A DNA stretch of 64,000 bases, from positions 186,001 to 250,000 of the forward strand of contig NZ_SJXM01000003.1 of assembly GCF_004336805.1 (NCBI RefSeq), written 5' to 3'. Below, piece after piece: positions 29,524-42,413 of the stretch. This stretch comes from Aeromicrobium sp. IC_218 (lineage in GTDB: Bacteria; Actinomycetota; Actinomycetes; Propionibacteriales; Nocardioidaceae). The notes below the pieces were generated by a model. The model saw nothing but the letters and a program-made list of their open reading frames with translations, searched no databases and was not told the DNA's origin. Position 1 is the first letter of the stretch. Every line of letters begins with the position of its first letter. Both the position numbers and the translations under genes were made by a program.

Positions 29524-30482
29524 TGCTCACCTACCTGCCCAGCCCCGACAGCGGCGTCTGGCACCTCGGGCCCCTGCCGCTGCGGGCGTACGCGTTCGGC
29601 ATCATCATCGGCGCGCTGCTGTCGATCTGGATCGCCGAGCGTCGCCTGCAGGCCCGCGGCGGACGCCCCGGGGTCGTCGGCGACATCGCCATGTGGGCGA
29701 TCCCGGCGGGCATCGTCGGCGCGCGGATCTACCACGTGGTCACCGACTACGAGCTGTACTTCGGCGGTGGGCAGGACTGGACCGACGTCTTCCGCATCTG
29801 GGAGGGCGGCCTGGGCATCTGGGGCGCGATCAGCGGCGGTGCGCTCGGCGCCTGGTACGGCTGCCACCGCTACGGCGTGCGCATGCGGGCGTTCGCCGAC
29901 GCGCTCGCGCCGGGCCTGCTCGTCGCGCAGGCGGTCGGACGCATCGGCAACTGGTTCAACCAGGAGCTGTTCGGCAAGCCCACCACCGTGCCGTGGGCGC
30001 TCGAGATCGACCCCGACAACCGACCGTCCGGGTACGAGCAGTTCGAGACCTTCCACCCCACGTTCCTGTACGAGGCGGTCTGGAACCTGCTGGGCGCCGC
30101 GCTCATCGTGTGGCTCGGGCACCGCTTCCGGCTGCACGGCGGCCGCGTCTTCGCGCTGTACGTGATGGTCTACACGGCCGGACGCTTCTGGATCGAGCAG
30201 CTGCGCATCGACCCGGCCAACGAGATCGGCCCGTTCCGGCTCAACGTCTGGACGTCCGTCGTCGTGTTCCTGCTCGGGCTGGCCTACTTCGTCTGGGCGA
30301 CGCTCAAGCACGTCGACGAGCCCGGCGCGATGATGCCCGGCCACGAGGTCGACGGTCCCGACAGCGCCGACGACGCTGACGACGACGCGGTCGCGGCCGA
30401 CGCCGACGACGCGACGGACCCCGAGGTCGCCTCCGCGGCGGAGGTGCCGGAGGACTCCGAGCCGGGAGCCCCGCGAGCATGA
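29523..30482 (+). CDS. lgt: Prolipoprotein diacylglyceryl transferase
   Basis: The 319-residue inner-membrane enzyme transfers diacylglycerol from phosphatidylglycerol to the lipobox cysteine of prolipoproteins. The Lgt signature appears as VGRIGNWFNQELFG, with an upstream Arg/His block (PAGIVGARIYHVVTDYELY) and seven or so membrane segments. A 45-residue acidic Asp/Ala/Glu-rich tail follows the last helix, longer than the enterobacterial enzyme but usual for actinobacteria. It is coupled to trpA upstream and to the VIT gene downstream, as lgt commonly follows trpA in this phylum. Confidence 0.96.
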   Translation: MLTYLPSPDSGVWHLGPLPLRAYAFGIIIGALLSIWIAERRLQARGGRPGVVGDIAMWAIPAGIVGARIYHVVTDYELYFGGGQDWTDVFRIWEGGLGIWGAISGGALGAWYGCHRYGVRMRAFADALAPGLLVAQAVGRIGNWFNQELFGKPTTVPWALEIDPDNRPSGYEQFETFHPTFLYEAVWNLLGAALIVWLGHRFRLHGGRVFALYVMVYTAGRFWIEQLRIDPANEIGPFRLNVWTSVVVFLLGLAYFVWATLKHVDEPGAMMPGHEVDGPDSADDADDDAVAADADDATDPEVASAAEVPEDSEPGAPRA

Positions 30483-31192
30483 CCGACGAGGCGTCCCTGG
30501 GCGAGATCGGGCACGAGCACGCCGACGTCACGGGGGGCTGGCTGCGGCCGGCCGTGTTCGGCGCGATGGACGGGCTGGTCTCCAACTTCGCGCTCGTCAT
30601 GGGTGTCTCGGGCGGCACGACCGACACCGACGCGGCCGTGCTGGCCGGTCTCGCCGGCCTGGCCGCCGGCGCGTTCTCGATGGCGGCGGGGGAGTACACG
30701 TCCGTCGCCAGCCAGTCCGAGGCCGCTCTGCGCGAGGTGCAGAAGGAGCGGGCCGAGATCCTCGGCAACGGCCCGGCCGAGCAGGCCGAGCTCGCCCGGA
30801 CGTTCGTCGAGAAGGGCATGGACGAGGACGTCGCCCTGGAGGCGGCCGCCGACATCCACCGCGACCTCGAGAACGCCGTGCGCGTCCACGCCGAGGTCGA
30901 GCTCGGCGTGGACGTCGACGACCTGCCCTCCCCGACGCTGGCCGCGGTCTCGTCGTTCGGCTCGTTCGCGGTCGGCGCGGTGCTGCCGCTGCTGCCGTTC
31001 CTGCTGGGCGCCGACTCGGTCTGGCCGGCCGTCGCGGTCTCCCTCGTGGCGCTGTTCGCGTGCGGCGCGCTCGTCACGCGCCTGACCGCGCGTCCGTGGT
31101 GGTACGGCGGCCTGCGCCAGCTGTTCCTGGGCGGCGTCGCCGCGGCGCTCACCTACGGGTTCGGCGTGCTGGTGGGCGGCTCGGTCGGCTGA
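30479..31192 (+). CDS. VIT1/CCC1-family iron or manganese transporter
   Basis: The 237-residue membrane protein has the VIT topology. TM1-2 contain GAMDGLVSNFALVMGVSG and AAGAFSMAAGEYTSVASQSE. A long Glu-rich cytoplasmic segment with the metal-binding region (residues about 80-140) precedes three more helices. The family moves Fe2+ or Mn2+ out of the cytoplasm. It is coupled to lgt by a four-base overlap. The metal specificity is inferred. Confidence 0.88.
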   Translation: MTDEASLGEIGHEHADVTGGWLRPAVFGAMDGLVSNFALVMGVSGGTTDTDAAVLAGLAGLAAGAFSMAAGEYTSVASQSEAALREVQKERAEILGNGPAEQAELARTFVEKGMDEDVALEAAADIHRDLENAVRVHAEVELGVDVDDLPSPTLAAVSSFGSFAVGAVLPLLPFLLGADSVWPAVAVSLVALFACGALVTRLTARPWWYGGLRQLFLGGVAAALTYGFGVLVGGSVG

Positions 31193-31235
31193 CCCTGCCC
31201 GGTGCGCCGGTTCGGGCCCTCACGTGATCTGCGTG

Positions 31236-31241
31236 TAATGT
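31236..31241 (+). promoter_or_regulatory. -10 box of gltBD
   Basis: TAATGT lies about 68 bases before the gltB ATG, giving a leader that ends in GTGGAGG (31293-31299). No -35 box of standard sequence is visible. Confidence 0.45.
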
Positions 31242-31309
31242 GGCCGTGCTGACTCGGGCCAACGTCGTCCCAGGTCTGGAAGATCGACGACGTGTGGAGG
31301 TCATGCATC

Positions 31310-34300
31310 ATGCGCACCCACCCCGCCCAGGGGCTCTACGACCCGGCCTACGAGCACGACGCCTGCGGCGTCGCGTTCGTCGCCACCCTGACTGGTGAGC
31401 CCAGCCGCGACATCGTGCACAAGGGCCTCACCGCCCTGCGCAACCTGGACCACCGCGGCGCCGTCGGCGCCGAGGAGAACACCGGCGACGGCGCCGGCAT
31501 CCTCATGCAGGTCCCCGACCGCTTCCTGCGCGGCGTGGCCGACTTCGACCTGCCCGCCGCCGGCGAGTACGCCGTGGGCATGGCCTTCCTGCCCGAGGAC
31601 GCCGACGCGGCGCACGCCGCCCGCGTCGCGGTCGAGAAGATCGCCGCCGAGGAGGACCTGCTCGTCCTCGGCTGGCGCGAGGTCCCGGTCGAGCCGTCGC
31701 TGCTCGGCTCGATGGCCCGCAGCGTCATGCCGCGGTTCGAGCTGCTGTTCGTCCGTTCCGAGCGCGAGCACCGCGCCGGCCTGGAGCTCGACCGCCTGGC
31801 GTTCTGCCTGCGCAAGCGCAGCGAGCGCGAGCTCGGCGTGTACTTCCCGTCGCTGTCCAGCCGCACGCTGGTCTACAAGGGCATGCTCACGACCGAGCAG
31901 CTCGACGCGTTCTTCCCCGACCTGCTCGACGAGCGCATGGAGTCGGCGCTGGCCGTCGTGCACAGCCGATTCTCCACGAACACGTTCCCGAGCTGGCCGC
32001 TGGCCCACCCGTTCCGCTTCATCGCGCACAACGGCGAGATCAACACCGCCCGAGGCAACCGCAACTGGATGCGCGCCCGTGAGGCGCTGCTCGAGAGCGA
32101 CCTGATCCCCGGCGACATGAAGCGCCTGTACCCGATCTGCGACCCCGAGGGCTCGGACTCGGCGTCCTTCGACGAGGTGCTGGAGCTGCTGCACCTGGGC
32201 GGACGCTCGCTGCCGCACGCGATGATGATGATGATCCCCGAGGCGTGGGAGAACGACGCCGAGATGGACCCGTCGCGTCGCGCGTTCTACGAGTTCCACT
32301 CCAGCGTCATGGAGCCCTGGGACGGCCCGGCGTGCGTCTGCTTCACCGACGGCACCCAGATCGGCGCCGTGCTCGACCGCAACGGCCTGCGTCCGGGACG
32401 CTTCTGGATCACCGAGGACGGCCTGGTCGTCCTGGCGTCCGAGGCCGGCGTGCTCGACCTCGACCCCGAGACGATCGTCCGCAAGGGCCGCCTGGAGCCG
32501 GGCAAGATGTTCCTGCTCGACCTGGACGAGCACCGCGTCGTCGAGGACCACGAGGTCAAGGGCGAGCTCGCCGCCGAGCACCCCTACGACGAGTGGCTGT
32601 ACTCCGGTCTCGTCCGCTTCGAGGACCTGCCCGAGCTCGAGCACATCGTCCACACCCACGCCTCGGTGACCCGCCGCCAGCAGGTCTTCGGCTACACCGA
32701 GGAGGAGGTGCGCCAGCTCATCGCCCCCATCGCCCGCACCGGCTACGAGCCGATCGGCGCCATGGGCACCGACACGCCCATCGCCGCGCTGTCGGACCGC
32801 TCGCGGAACCTGTTCGACTACTTCAACCAGCTCTTCGCGCAGGTCACGAACCCGCCGCTGGACGCCATCCGCGAGGAGGTCGTCACGTCGCTCGCCGGCA
32901 CCATCGGCCCCGAGCGCAACCTGCTGGCCCCGAGCCCGGCGTCCTGCCGCATGCTGCAGCTGCCGTTCCCGGTCGTCGACAACGACGAGCTGGCCAAGGT
33001 GCGGCACATGAATAAGGACGGCGACATGCCGGGCTTCTCGGTCCACGTCGTCCGTGGTTTGTACGAGGTCGCCGGCGGGGGCGAGGCGCTCAAGGCCAAG
33101 CTCGACGAGATCTGCGCGGACGTCTCGCGCGCCATCGCCGAGGGCGCCCGCATCATCGTGCTCTCGGACCGTCACTCCGACGCCGACCTGGCGCCGATCC
33201 CGTCGCTGCTGCTGACCTCGGCGGTCCACCACCACATGGTCCGCGAGAAGCTGCGCACCCAGGCCGGCCTGATCGTCGAGGCCGGCGACGTGCGCGAGGT
33301 GCACCACGTCGCGCTGCTCGTCGGCTACGGCGCCACCGCGGTCAACCCGTACCTGGCGCTGGAGACGGCCGAGGACCTCGCCCGCGAGGGCGTCCACGTC
33401 GAGTCCGTCGAGCCCGGCAAGGCCGCGCGCAACATGGTCTACGGCCTGGGCAAGGGCGTCCTCAAGGTCATGAGCAAGATGGGCGTCTCGACCGTCGCCT
33501 CGTACACCGGCGCGCAGATCTTCGAGGCCGTCGGTCTGTCGCACGAGGTCGTCGACGCCTACTTCACCGGCACGGCGTCCAAGCTGGGCGGCGTCGGCCT
33601 GGACGTCATCGCGGCCGAGGTCAAGGAGCGCCACGAGAAGGCGTACCCGCTGCGCGGCCGGTCCGGCCCGCGGATGCTCGAGACCGGCGGCGAGTACCAG
33701 TGGCGCCGCGGCGGGCCGGAGCACCTCTTCGACCCCGAGACGGTGTTCCGCCTGCAGCACTCGACCCGCACCGGTCGCTACGACGTCTTCAAGCAGTACA
33801 CGCAGCGCGTGGACGACCAGTCCGAGCGGCTCATGACGCTGCGCGGGCTGTTCGAGCTCAAGCGCGGCGAGCGTCCGCCGGTGCCGGTCGACGAGGTCGA
33901 GCCGGTCAGCGCGATCGTCAAGCGGTTCTCCACCGGCGCGATGAGCTACGGCTCGATCAGCCAGGAGGCGCACGAGACGCTCGCGATCGCCATGAACCGG
34001 CTGGGCGCCAAGTCCAACACCGGTGAGGGCGGCGAGGACCCCGAGCGGCTGCACGACCCCGAGCGCCGCTCGGCGATCAAGCAGGTGGCGTCCGGTCGCT
34101 TCGGCGTCACGAGCGAGTACCTGACCAACGCCGACGACCTGCAGATCAAGATGGCGCAGGGCGCCAAGCCCGGCGAGGGCGGCCAGCTGCCCGGCCCGAA
34201 GGTGTACCCGTGGGTGGCGCGCACGCGTCACTCCACCCCGGGCGTCGGCCTCATCTCGCCGCCGCCGCACCACGACATCTACTCGATCGAGGACCTCAAG

Positions 34301-35825
34301 CAGCTCATCCACGACCTGAAGAACGCCAACCCGTCGGCCCGCGTCCACGTGAAGCTGGTCTCCGAGGTCGGCGTCGGCACGGTCGCGGCGGGCGTGGCCA
34401 AGGCCAAGGCGGACGTCGTGCTCGTCTCGGGCAACGACGGCGGCACGGGCGCGTCCCCGCTGACCAGCCTCAAGCACGCCGGCGGTCCGTGGGAGCTCGG
34501 CCTGGCCGAGACCCAGCAGACCCTGCTGCTCAACGGCCTGCGCGACCGCATCGTCGTGCAGACCGACGGCCAGCTCAAGACCGGCCGCGACGTCGTCATC
34601 GCCGCGCTGCTGGGCGCCGAGGAGTTCGGCTTCGCCACCGCCCCGCTGGTGGTCAGCGGCTGCATCATGATGCGCGTCTGCCACCTGGACACGTGCCCGG
34701 TCGGCGTCGCGACGCAGAACCGCGAGCTGCGCGAGAAGTTCACCGGCAAGCCCGAGTTCGTCGTGAACTTCTTCGAGTTCGTCGCCCAGGAGGTGCGCGA
34801 GCTGCTCGCCGAGCTCGGCTTCCGCTCCCTGGAGGAGGCGGTCGGCCGCGCCGAGCTGCTCGACACCCGCAAGGCGGTCGACCACTGGAAGGCGTCCGGC
34901 CTGGACCTCTCGCCGGTGTTCTACGTGCCCGAGCTGCCCGAGGACGCCGCGCGCCACAACGTCCAGACCCAGGACCACGGCCTGGACAAGGCGCTGGACG
35001 TCCAGCTCATCGAGCTGAGCGCGGACGCGCTCGAGCGCGGCGAGCCGGTGCGCGCCCAGCTGCCCATCCGCAACGTCAACCGCACGGTCGGCACCATGCT
35101 CGGCCACGAGGTGACCAAGCGGTACAAGGGCGAGGGCCTGCCCGAGAACACGATCGACCTGACGTTCACCGGCACCGCCGGCCAGTCGTTCGGCGCCTTC
35201 GTCCCGCGCGGCGTCACGCTGCGCCTGGAGGGCGACGCGAACGACTACGTCGGCAAGGGGCTGTCGGGCGGACGCATCGTGGTGCGCCCGCCGCGCGAGG
35301 CGCGGTTCACCGCCGAGGCGCAGACCATCGCCGGCAACGTCATCGGTTTCGGTGCGACGTCGGGCGAGATCTACCTGCGCGGACGCGCGGGGGAGCGGTT
35401 CTGCGTGCGCAACTCCGGTGCCACCGCGGTGGTCGAGGGCGTGGGCGACCACGCGCTGGAGTACATGACCGGTGGCCGCGTGGTCATCCTGGGACCGACC
35501 GGCCGCAACGTCGCGGCCGGCATGAGCGGCGGCGAGGCCTACGTGCTCGACCTCGACGCGTCGCTCGTCAACCCCGAGATGGTGGAGGTGCGCGACGTGC
35601 CGGCCGCTGCGGCGGAGGAGCTGCACGAGCTGGTGCGCAAGCACCACGAGGAGACCGGCTCGGCCGTGGCCGAGCAGCTGCTGCAGGACTGGACGTCCTC
35701 GGTCGCCCGGTTCCGCGAGGTGATGCCGGTGAACTACCGCAAGGTGCTGGACGCGAAGGCCGAGGCCGAGCAGCTGGGCCTGACCGAGGACGAGACGACG
35801 GAGCGCATGATGGAGGTGGCCGCTC

Positions 35826-35833
<8 letters not shown>
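31310..35833 (+). CDS. gltB: Glutamate synthase (NADPH) large subunit
   Basis: The 1507-residue enzyme makes two glutamates from glutamine and 2-oxoglutarate. The start at 31310 gives a short propeptide, [18 protein letters not shown], removed to expose the catalytic Cys19 (CGVAF) of the type II amidotransferase domain. The central and FMN-binding domains follow; the 3Fe-4S cysteines are in [15 protein letters not shown] near residue 1118. The C-terminal beta-helix contains the usual Gly-rich repeats. The ribosome-binding site GTGGAGG supports the start, and gltD overlaps its end by eight bases. Confidence 0.97.
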
Positions 35834-37292
<1,459 letters not shown>

Positions 37293-37315
37293 GCGACGTC
37301 CGAACCGCCCCTCCG

Positions 37316-37344
37316 AGGGGGCCCGGCCACGTGCCGGGCCCCCT
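37316..37344 (+). terminator. Terminator of gltBD
   Basis: A perfect 12-base stem (37316-37327 with 37333-37344) with a CACGT loop starts 24 bases after the gltD stop. It is followed by a few T/C bases only. Confidence 0.75.
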
Positions 37345-37414
37345 TCGTCGTCCGTTCACGTGAGCGACGTCTCACGGAAACGGGGCTCGGGTGCGGTAGG
37401 GGGAGCGCGGTGGA

Positions 37415-37426
37415 TAGGGTGGACCC
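37415..37426 (+). promoter_or_regulatory. Leaderless-type -10 box of pyk
   Basis: TAGGGT (37415-37420) lies six bases before the GTG at 37427, with no Shine-Dalgarno sequence, fixing the pyruvate kinase start. Confidence 0.65.
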
Positions 37427-38869
37427 GTGCGTAGAGCCAAGATCGTCTGTACCCTCGGGCCCGCTGTCGACACCTACGAGACCCTGCTCCAGCTGGCCGA
37501 GGCCGGCATGGACGTGGCTCGTCTGAACATGAGCCACGGTGACGTGCCCGACCACCAGCGACGGCTCGACGCCGTGCGCCGCGTGGCCGCGGAGACCGGC
37601 AAGGCCATCGCCGTGCTCGCCGACCTCCAGGGCCCCAAGATCCGCCTCGGCCGCTTCGCGGACGGGCCCCACCAGCTCGCCGTCGGCGACACCTTCACCA
37701 TCACCATCGACGACGTCGAGGGCGACGCCAGCCGCTGCTCCACGACCTACAAGGGCCTGCCCGGCGACGTCTCGCCCGGCGACCCGATCCTGGTCGACGA
37801 CGGCCGCGTCCGCCTGGTCGCCCGCGAGGTCACCGACACCGACGTCGTCACCGAGGTCGAGGTGGCCGGCCCGGTCAGCAACAACAAGGGCATCAACCTG
37901 CCCGGCGTGAACGTCAGCGTCCCGGCCATGAGCGAGAAGGACGTCGCGGACCTGCGCTGGGCGCTCGGCGCCGGCGTCGACTACGTCGCCCTGTCGTTCG
38001 TCCGCAACGCCAGCGACGCCGACGACGTGCGCGCGATCATGGAGGAGGAGGGCGTCAAGCGCCCGATCATCGCCAAGATCGAGAAGCCGCAGGCGGTCGA
38101 GAACCTCGACGAGATCATGGACGCCTTCGACGCGTTCATGGTCGCCCGCGGCGACCTGGGCGTCGAGCTGCCGCTCGAGGACGTCCCGATCGTGCAGAAG
38201 CTCATCGTCGAGAAGGCCCGCCGCAACGCCAAGCCGGTCATCGTCGCCACGCAGATGCTGGAGTCGATGATCTCCTCGCCGCGCCCCACGCGCGCCGAGG
38301 CGTCCGACGTCGCCAACGCCGTGCTCGACGGTGCCGACGCGGTCATGCTGTCGGGCGAGACGAGCGTCGGCGAGTACCCGATCGACACCGTCCGCACGAT
38401 GGCCAACATCGTGGAGTCCACCGAGGACCACGGCCTGCCCCGCATGGCCGCGTACACCTGGCAGCCGAAGACCCGCGCCGGCATCATCTGCCGCGGCGCG
38501 GCCACGGTCGCGGAGTCGATCGAGGCCAAGTACGTCGTCGCGTTCACCACGATCGGCGGCTCGGCGCGCCGCATGGCCCGCTACCGCTCGCACGTGCCGG
38601 TCCTGGCCCTGACGCCCGACCCGGTCACGCGCAACCAGCTGGCCCTCACGTGGGGCGTGCAGACCTTCCTCATGCCCGAGGTCAAGCACACGGACGACAT
38701 GGTGCTGCAGGTCGACACCGCGCTGCTCGAGCGGCACCTGGGGGAGACCGGCGAGGAGGTCGTCATCGTGGCCGGTGCCCCTCCGGGAATCCCCGGCTCG
38801 ACCAACGCGCTGCGGATCCACCGCATCGGCGACGCGGTCAACGCCGCCGCTCCGGCCTACGAGAGCTGA
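37427..38869 (+). CDS. pyk: Pyruvate kinase
   Basis: The 480-residue glycolytic enzyme transfers phosphate from PEP to ADP. It starts [17 protein letters not shown] and has [18 protein letters not shown], the catalytic Lys region [29 protein letters not shown], and [25 protein letters not shown]. The C-terminal regulatory domain is complete. It is monocistronic: leaderless-type promoter in front and a hairpin terminator behind. Confidence 0.97.
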   Translation: MRRAKIVCTLGPAVDTYETLLQLAEAGMDVARLNMSHGDVPDHQRRLDAVRRVAAETGKAIAVLADLQGPKIRLGRFADGPHQLAVGDTFTITIDDVEGDASRCSTTYKGLPGDVSPGDPILVDDGRVRLVAREVTDTDVVTEVEVAGPVSNNKGINLPGVNVSVPAMSEKDVADLRWALGAGVDYVALSFVRNASDADDVRAIMEEEGVKRPIIAKIEKPQAVENLDEIMDAFDAFMVARGDLGVELPLEDVPIVQKLIVEKARRNAKPVIVATQMLESMISSPRPTRAEASDVANAVLDGADAVMLSGETSVGEYPIDTVRTMANIVESTEDHGLPRMAAYTWQPKTRAGIICRGAATVAESIEAKYVVAFTTIGGSARRMARYRSHVPVLALTPDPVTRNQLALTWGVQTFLMPEVKHTDDMVLQVDTALLERHLGETGEEVVIVAGAPPGIPGSTNALRIHRIGDAVNAAAPAYES

Positions 38870-38877
38870 GCGCCGAG

Positions 38878-38905
38878 AGGCCCGCACCCACCGGGGTGCG
38901 GGCCT
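38878..38905 (+). terminator. Terminator of pyk
   Basis: A 12-base stem (38878-38889 with 38894-38905) with an ACCG loop is followed by TTCTCGTCCT, the nearest thing to a T-run among the terminators of this window. Confidence 0.8.
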
Positions 38906-38920
38906 TTCTCGTCCTCTGCG

Positions 38921-38934
38921 TGGGAACGCTCCCA
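38921..38934. promoter_or_regulatory. LacI-family (CebR-like) operator
   Basis: TGGGAACGCTCCCA is a near-perfect palindrome, one base from the TGGGAGCGCTCCCA site that CebR binds in Streptomyces. It lies 90 bases before the start of the orphan sugar-ABC ATPase. A LacI-family repressor responding to cello- or maltooligosaccharides is the natural candidate, but no such regulator is encoded in the window. Confidence 0.7.
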
Positions 38935-39024
38935 AAAAGTGTTCCGGATCACGTCGCGTTGTGTCAGGGTGGCTCCACCACTCGGATCGTCCGGCACGTT
39001 CCTGCCGGTGGAAAGGAGCCTTCG

Positions 39025-40101
39025 ATGGCTGCAGTGACGTTCGACCAGGCGACCCGCCTGTTCCCCGGGCAGGACCGCCCCGCGGTCGACGCCCTCGACC
39101 TGTACGTGGAGGACGGTGAGCTGCTCGTGCTCGTCGGCCCCTCCGGGTGCGGCAAGTCCACCTCCCTGCGGATGCTCGCCGGCCTGGAGGACGTGGACGG
39201 CGGTCGCATCCTCATCGGCGACGACGACGTGAGCCGGCGTCCGCCCAAGGACCGCGACGTGGCGATGGTGTTCCAGAACTACGCGCTCTACCCGCACATG
39301 TCGGTCGCCGAGAACATGGGCTTCGCGCTCAAGGTGGCCGGCGCGAAGGCGTCCGAGATCCGCCCCCGGGTCGAGGAGGCCGCGCGGATGCTCGACATCG
39401 AGCAGTTCCTCGACCGCAAGCCCAAGGCGCTCTCCGGCGGCCAGCGCCAGCGCGTCGCGATGGGTCGCGCGATCGTCCGCCAGCCCAAGGTCTTCCTCAT
39501 GGACGAGCCGCTGTCGAACCTCGACGCCAAGCTGCGCGTGCAGACCCGTACGCAGATCGCCCAGCTGCAGCGCCGGCTCGGCACGACGACGGTCTACGTC
39601 ACCCACGACCAGGTGGAGGCCATGACCCTCGGCGACCGCGTCGCGGTGCTCAAGGACGGCGTGCTGCAGCAGTGCGCCTCGCCGCGCACCATGTACGACC
39701 GCCCGGCCAACGTGTTCGTCGCCGGGTTCCTCGGGTCGCCGGCCATGAACCTGCTCGAGCTGCCCATCGAGGACGGGGGAGTGCGCTTCGGCGACCTGGT
39801 CGTCCCGGTGCCGCGCGACGAGCTGGCCGAGGCCGAGGGGCCGACCGTCGTCGTCGGCATCCGGCCGGAGAACCTCGAGGTGTCCGACTCCGGTGTCGCG
39901 ATGCGCGTCGAGATCGTCGAGGAGCTCGGCGCGGACGCGTGGATGTACGGCACCGCGCAGCTCGGCGCCGACTCGCCGCTGCTCGTGGCCCGCGCCGACT
40001 GGCGGCGCCCGCCGCAGAAGGGGTCCGACCTGCACCTGGCGCCGGCCGACCCCGAGAGCATCCACCTGTTCTCGGCGACCACGGGCCTGCGGCTCGGCTA
40101 G
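39025..40101 (+). CDS. Stand-alone sugar ABC transporter ATPase (MsiK/UgpC type)
   Basis: The 358-residue ATPase is of the carbohydrate-uptake (CUT1) class. Walker A is GPSGCGKST, the Q-loop is [14 protein letters not shown], the signature is LSGGQRQR, Walker B is [13 protein letters not shown], and the C-terminal MalK-type regulatory OB domain contains [14 protein letters not shown]. No permease or binding protein is adjacent, as with Streptomyces MsiK, one ATPase serving several sugar transporters. The ATG has a GAAAGGAG ribosome-binding site. Its stop overlaps the convergent glpK2 stop by four bases. Confidence 0.9.
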   Translation: MAAVTFDQATRLFPGQDRPAVDALDLYVEDGELLVLVGPSGCGKSTSLRMLAGLEDVDGGRILIGDDDVSRRPPKDRDVAMVFQNYALYPHMSVAENMGFALKVAGAKASEIRPRVEEAARMLDIEQFLDRKPKALSGGQRQRVAMGRAIVRQPKVFLMDEPLSNLDAKLRVQTRTQIAQLQRRLGTTTVYVTHDQVEAMTLGDRVAVLKDGVLQQCASPRTMYDRPANVFVAGFLGSPAMNLLELPIEDGGVRFGDLVVPVPRDELAEAEGPTVVVGIRPENLEVSDSGVAMRVEIVEELGADAWMYGTAQLGADSPLLVARADWRRPPQKGSDLHLAPADPESIHLFSATTGLRLG

Positions 40102-41618
40102 TCGTCCTCGTCGTCCTGGTCGTCGGGACGTGCGGCCAGGAGCGCGGTCTCGACCGCGTGGCTCCAGCGTCGCGCGCCCCGGCGGCGGGCGCGCGGGTCC
40201 ATGCGCGGCTGCCACGACGCGGCGCGGTGCCAGTTGCGCCGCAGCGTCGACAGCCCGGCCCAGAAGCCGACGGTGAGCCCCGCGGCGTACGCGGCGCCCA
40301 GGCAGACGGTCTCGGAGACGAGCGGACGCTGCACGGGCACGTCGAGCACGTCGGCGACCATCTGCATGAGCAGGTGGTTGGACGTCATGCCGCCGTCCAC
40401 GCGGAGCCCGGCCAGGTCGATGCCGGCCTCGCGGCGCACGGCCTCGACGACCTCCCAGGTCTGCCACGCGGTGGCCTCCAGGACGGCGCGGGCCAGGTGC
40501 CCGCGGCCGACGTAGGAGGTGAGCCCGACGATGACGCCGCGGGCCTCCTGCGACCAGCGCGGCGCGTACAAGCCCGAGAACGCCGGCACGATGGTGCAGC
40601 CGCCGCTGTCGTCGACCGTGCGGGCCAGCGTCTCGATCTGCGGAGCGGTGGGGATGATCTCCAGCGAGTCGCGCAGCCACTGCACGAGGGAGCCGGCCAT
40701 GGCGATGGAGCCCTCGAGCGCGTGCACCGGCGGCTCGTCGCCCAGCACGTACCCGACCGTGGTCAGCAGCCCGTCGGTGTCCGGCGGTCGCTCGGTGCCG
40801 GCGTTCACCAGCAGGAAGGCTCCCGTGCCGTAGGTGCACTTGGCGTCGCCTGCCTCGAAGCAGGTCTGCCCGAACAGCGCGGCCTGCTGGTCGCCGATCG
40901 CCGCGGCGATCGGGACGCCGCGGAGCAGGCTGTCGCAGTCGCCGTAGCGCTCGGCGTTGCTGCGGATCTGCGGCAGCATCGCCCGCGGGACGCCGAGCAG
41001 GGCGAGCATGTCGTCGTCCCACTGCCGGGTGGTCAGGTCCATGAGCATGGTGCGGCTGGCGTTGGTCGCGTCCGTGACGTGGATGCCACCGTCGGGCCCG
41101 CCGGTGAGGTTCCAGATCAGCCAGGACTCCATCGTGCCGAACAGCGCGTCGCCGGCCTCGCCGCGCTCGCGCAGCCCCGGCACGTGGTCGAGCAGCCAGC
41201 GCAGGCGCGGCCCGGCGAAGTAGGTGGCCGGCCGCAGCCCGGTCGTCCGGCGGATGCGTTCGGCGTCGCCGGCGGCCACCAGTGCGTCCACGAGCTCGGA
41301 CGTGCGGGTGTCCTGCCAGGTGATGGCGGGGGCGAGCGGACGTCCGGTCGCCGGGTCCCACACGACCGTGGTCTCGCGCTGGTTGGCGATGCCGAGCGCC
41401 GCGACGTCGCGCTCGGAGGCGCCCGCCTGGGCCAGCGCCTGCGGGACGACGCGCTGCACGTTGCGCCAGATCTCCAGCGCGTCGTGCTCGGCCCAGCCGG
41501 GCCGGCGGAACAGCTGACGGTGCTCGCGCTGGGCGAGCGAGACGGTCTGGCCCTGTCGGTCGAACAGCATGCAGCGGGTCGAGGTCGTGCCCTGGTCGAT
41601 GGCGGCCACGTAGCTCAC
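40098..41618 (-). CDS. Glycerol kinase, second copy
   Basis: The 506-residue FGGY kinase begins [20 protein letters not shown] and carries [57 protein letters not shown] and [15 protein letters not shown], all glycerol-kinase features. The activation-loop segment equivalent to the phosphorylated His of firmicute GlpK has no His. The C-terminus is acidic (DDQDDEDD). The GTG start overlaps the IclR gene stop, so regulator and kinase are one unit. It is a clear paralogue of the glpK at 43338-44855 and may act on another polyol. Confidence 0.88.
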   Translation of the reverse strand: MSYVAAIDQGTTSTRCMLFDRQGQTVSLAQREHRQLFRRPGWAEHDALEIWRNVQRVVPQALAQAGASERDVAALGIANQRETTVVWDPATGRPLAPAITWQDTRTSELVDALVAAGDAERIRRTTGLRPATYFAGPRLRWLLDHVPGLRERGEAGDALFGTMESWLIWNLTGGPDGGIHVTDATNASRTMLMDLTTRQWDDDMLALLGVPRAMLPQIRSNAERYGDCDSLLRGVPIAAAIGDQQAALFGQTCFEAGDAKCTYGTGAFLLVNAGTERPPDTDGLLTTVGYVLGDEPPVHALEGSIAMAGSLVQWLRDSLEIIPTAPQIETLARTVDDSGGCTIVPAFSGLYAPRWSQEARGVIVGLTSYVGRGHLARAVLEATAWQTWEVVEAVRREAGIDLAGLRVDGGMTSNHLLMQMVADVLDVPVQRPLVSETVCLGAAYAAGLTVGFWAGLSTLRRNWHRAASWQPRMDPRARRRGARRWSHAVETALLAARPDDQDDEDD

Positions 41619-42364
41619 GTGACCACCGCCCGGGAGATCGAGTGCGCGGTGGAGCGGACCAGGTCCAGCAGCCCGGCCGACGGACGTCCGTCGCGCCCCG
41701 TCACGCGCTCGATCGGCCCGCGCACCGACACCGCGCCCACGACGAGCCCGCCGTAGCCGCGCAGCGCGACGGCCACTCCGGCCTCGTCCGGGTGGAACTC
41801 GCCCGTCTCGCCCGCCCAGCCGGACTCGCGGACCCGGCGCAGGACCGCGTCCAGCCGCGGGCGCTGGGTGATGGTGCGGGTGGAGTACCGCTCGAGCTCG
41901 GTCGGGCGCGGGGTGCGGACGGCGTGGGCGAGCAGCACCTTGCCCGCGGCCGTCGCGTGCAGCGGCAGCAGGTCGCCGGTGCGCAGCTCCTGGGCGCTGT
42001 CGTCGGGGCGGAACACGTGGTGCACCACCCGGGCGCCGCCCGGCTCGGGCATGGTCACCAGCACCTCCAGGCGCGAGCGGGCGGCGAGCGCGTCGGCCCA
42101 GTTGGTCGCGATCGAGCGCAGGTCGTGGGGGTCCAGCGCGGTCTGCTGCAGCCGGGCGAGGGCGTCGCCGAGCGCGTAGGCGCCACCGGTTCCGTGCTGC
42201 TCCACGACGCCGACGTCGCGCAGCGTCCGCACCAGGCCGAACGCCGTGGTCTTCGGCAGCTCCAGCGCGGCGGCGATCTCGGCCAGGTCGAGCGGACGTC
42301 CGGCCGCGGCGAGGGTGCGCAGCACCGCCACCGCCCGCTCGACCGCCTGCACGTTCCCCGGCAC
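41615..42364 (-). CDS. IclR-family regulator, GylR-like
   Basis: The 249-residue protein has an N-terminal winged helix (GNVQAVERAVAVLRTLAAAGRPLDLAEIAAALELPKTTAFGLVRTL) and the IclR effector domain with LHATAAGKVLLAH. The position beside glycerol genes recalls GylR of Streptomyces, a glycerol-responsive repressor of gylCABX. The GTG at 42364 is chosen because TACGGT lies six bases upstream (complement of 42371-42376); an in-frame ATG at 42394 would overlap that box. It is divergent from glpF. Confidence 0.88.
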   Translation of the reverse strand: MPGNVQAVERAVAVLRTLAAAGRPLDLAEIAAALELPKTTAFGLVRTLRDVGVVEQHGTGGAYALGDALARLQQTALDPHDLRSIATNWADALAARSRLEVLVTMPEPGGARVVHHVFRPDDSAQELRTGDLLPLHATAAGKVLLAHAVRTPRPTELERYSTRTITQRPRLDAVLRRVRESGWAGETGEFHPDEAGVAVALRGYGGLVVGAVSVRGPIERVTGRDGRPSAGLLDLVRSTAHSISRAVVT

Positions 42365-42385
42365 GCGACCACCGTAGAGGACGCC

Positions 42386-42402
42386 GTTCGGCATCGTCGA
42401 AC
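42386..42402. promoter_or_regulatory. Candidate operator 1 in the glp intergenic region
   Basis: GTTCG-7 bases-CGAAC is a 17-base palindrome placed just upstream of the IclR gene's -10 box and about 32 bases upstream of the glpF -10 box. It is a plausible site for the IclR-family regulator on both divergent promoters. Confidence 0.5.
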
Positions 42403-42413
42403 GGGACGTGTTG

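Noticed and set aside
40098..41618. Possible xylulokinase or gluconokinase instead of glycerol kinase
   Set aside because: The DQGTTSTR start, NQRETTVVW and TYFAG blocks are specific to glycerol kinases rather than other FGGY groups, though another small polyol remains possible.
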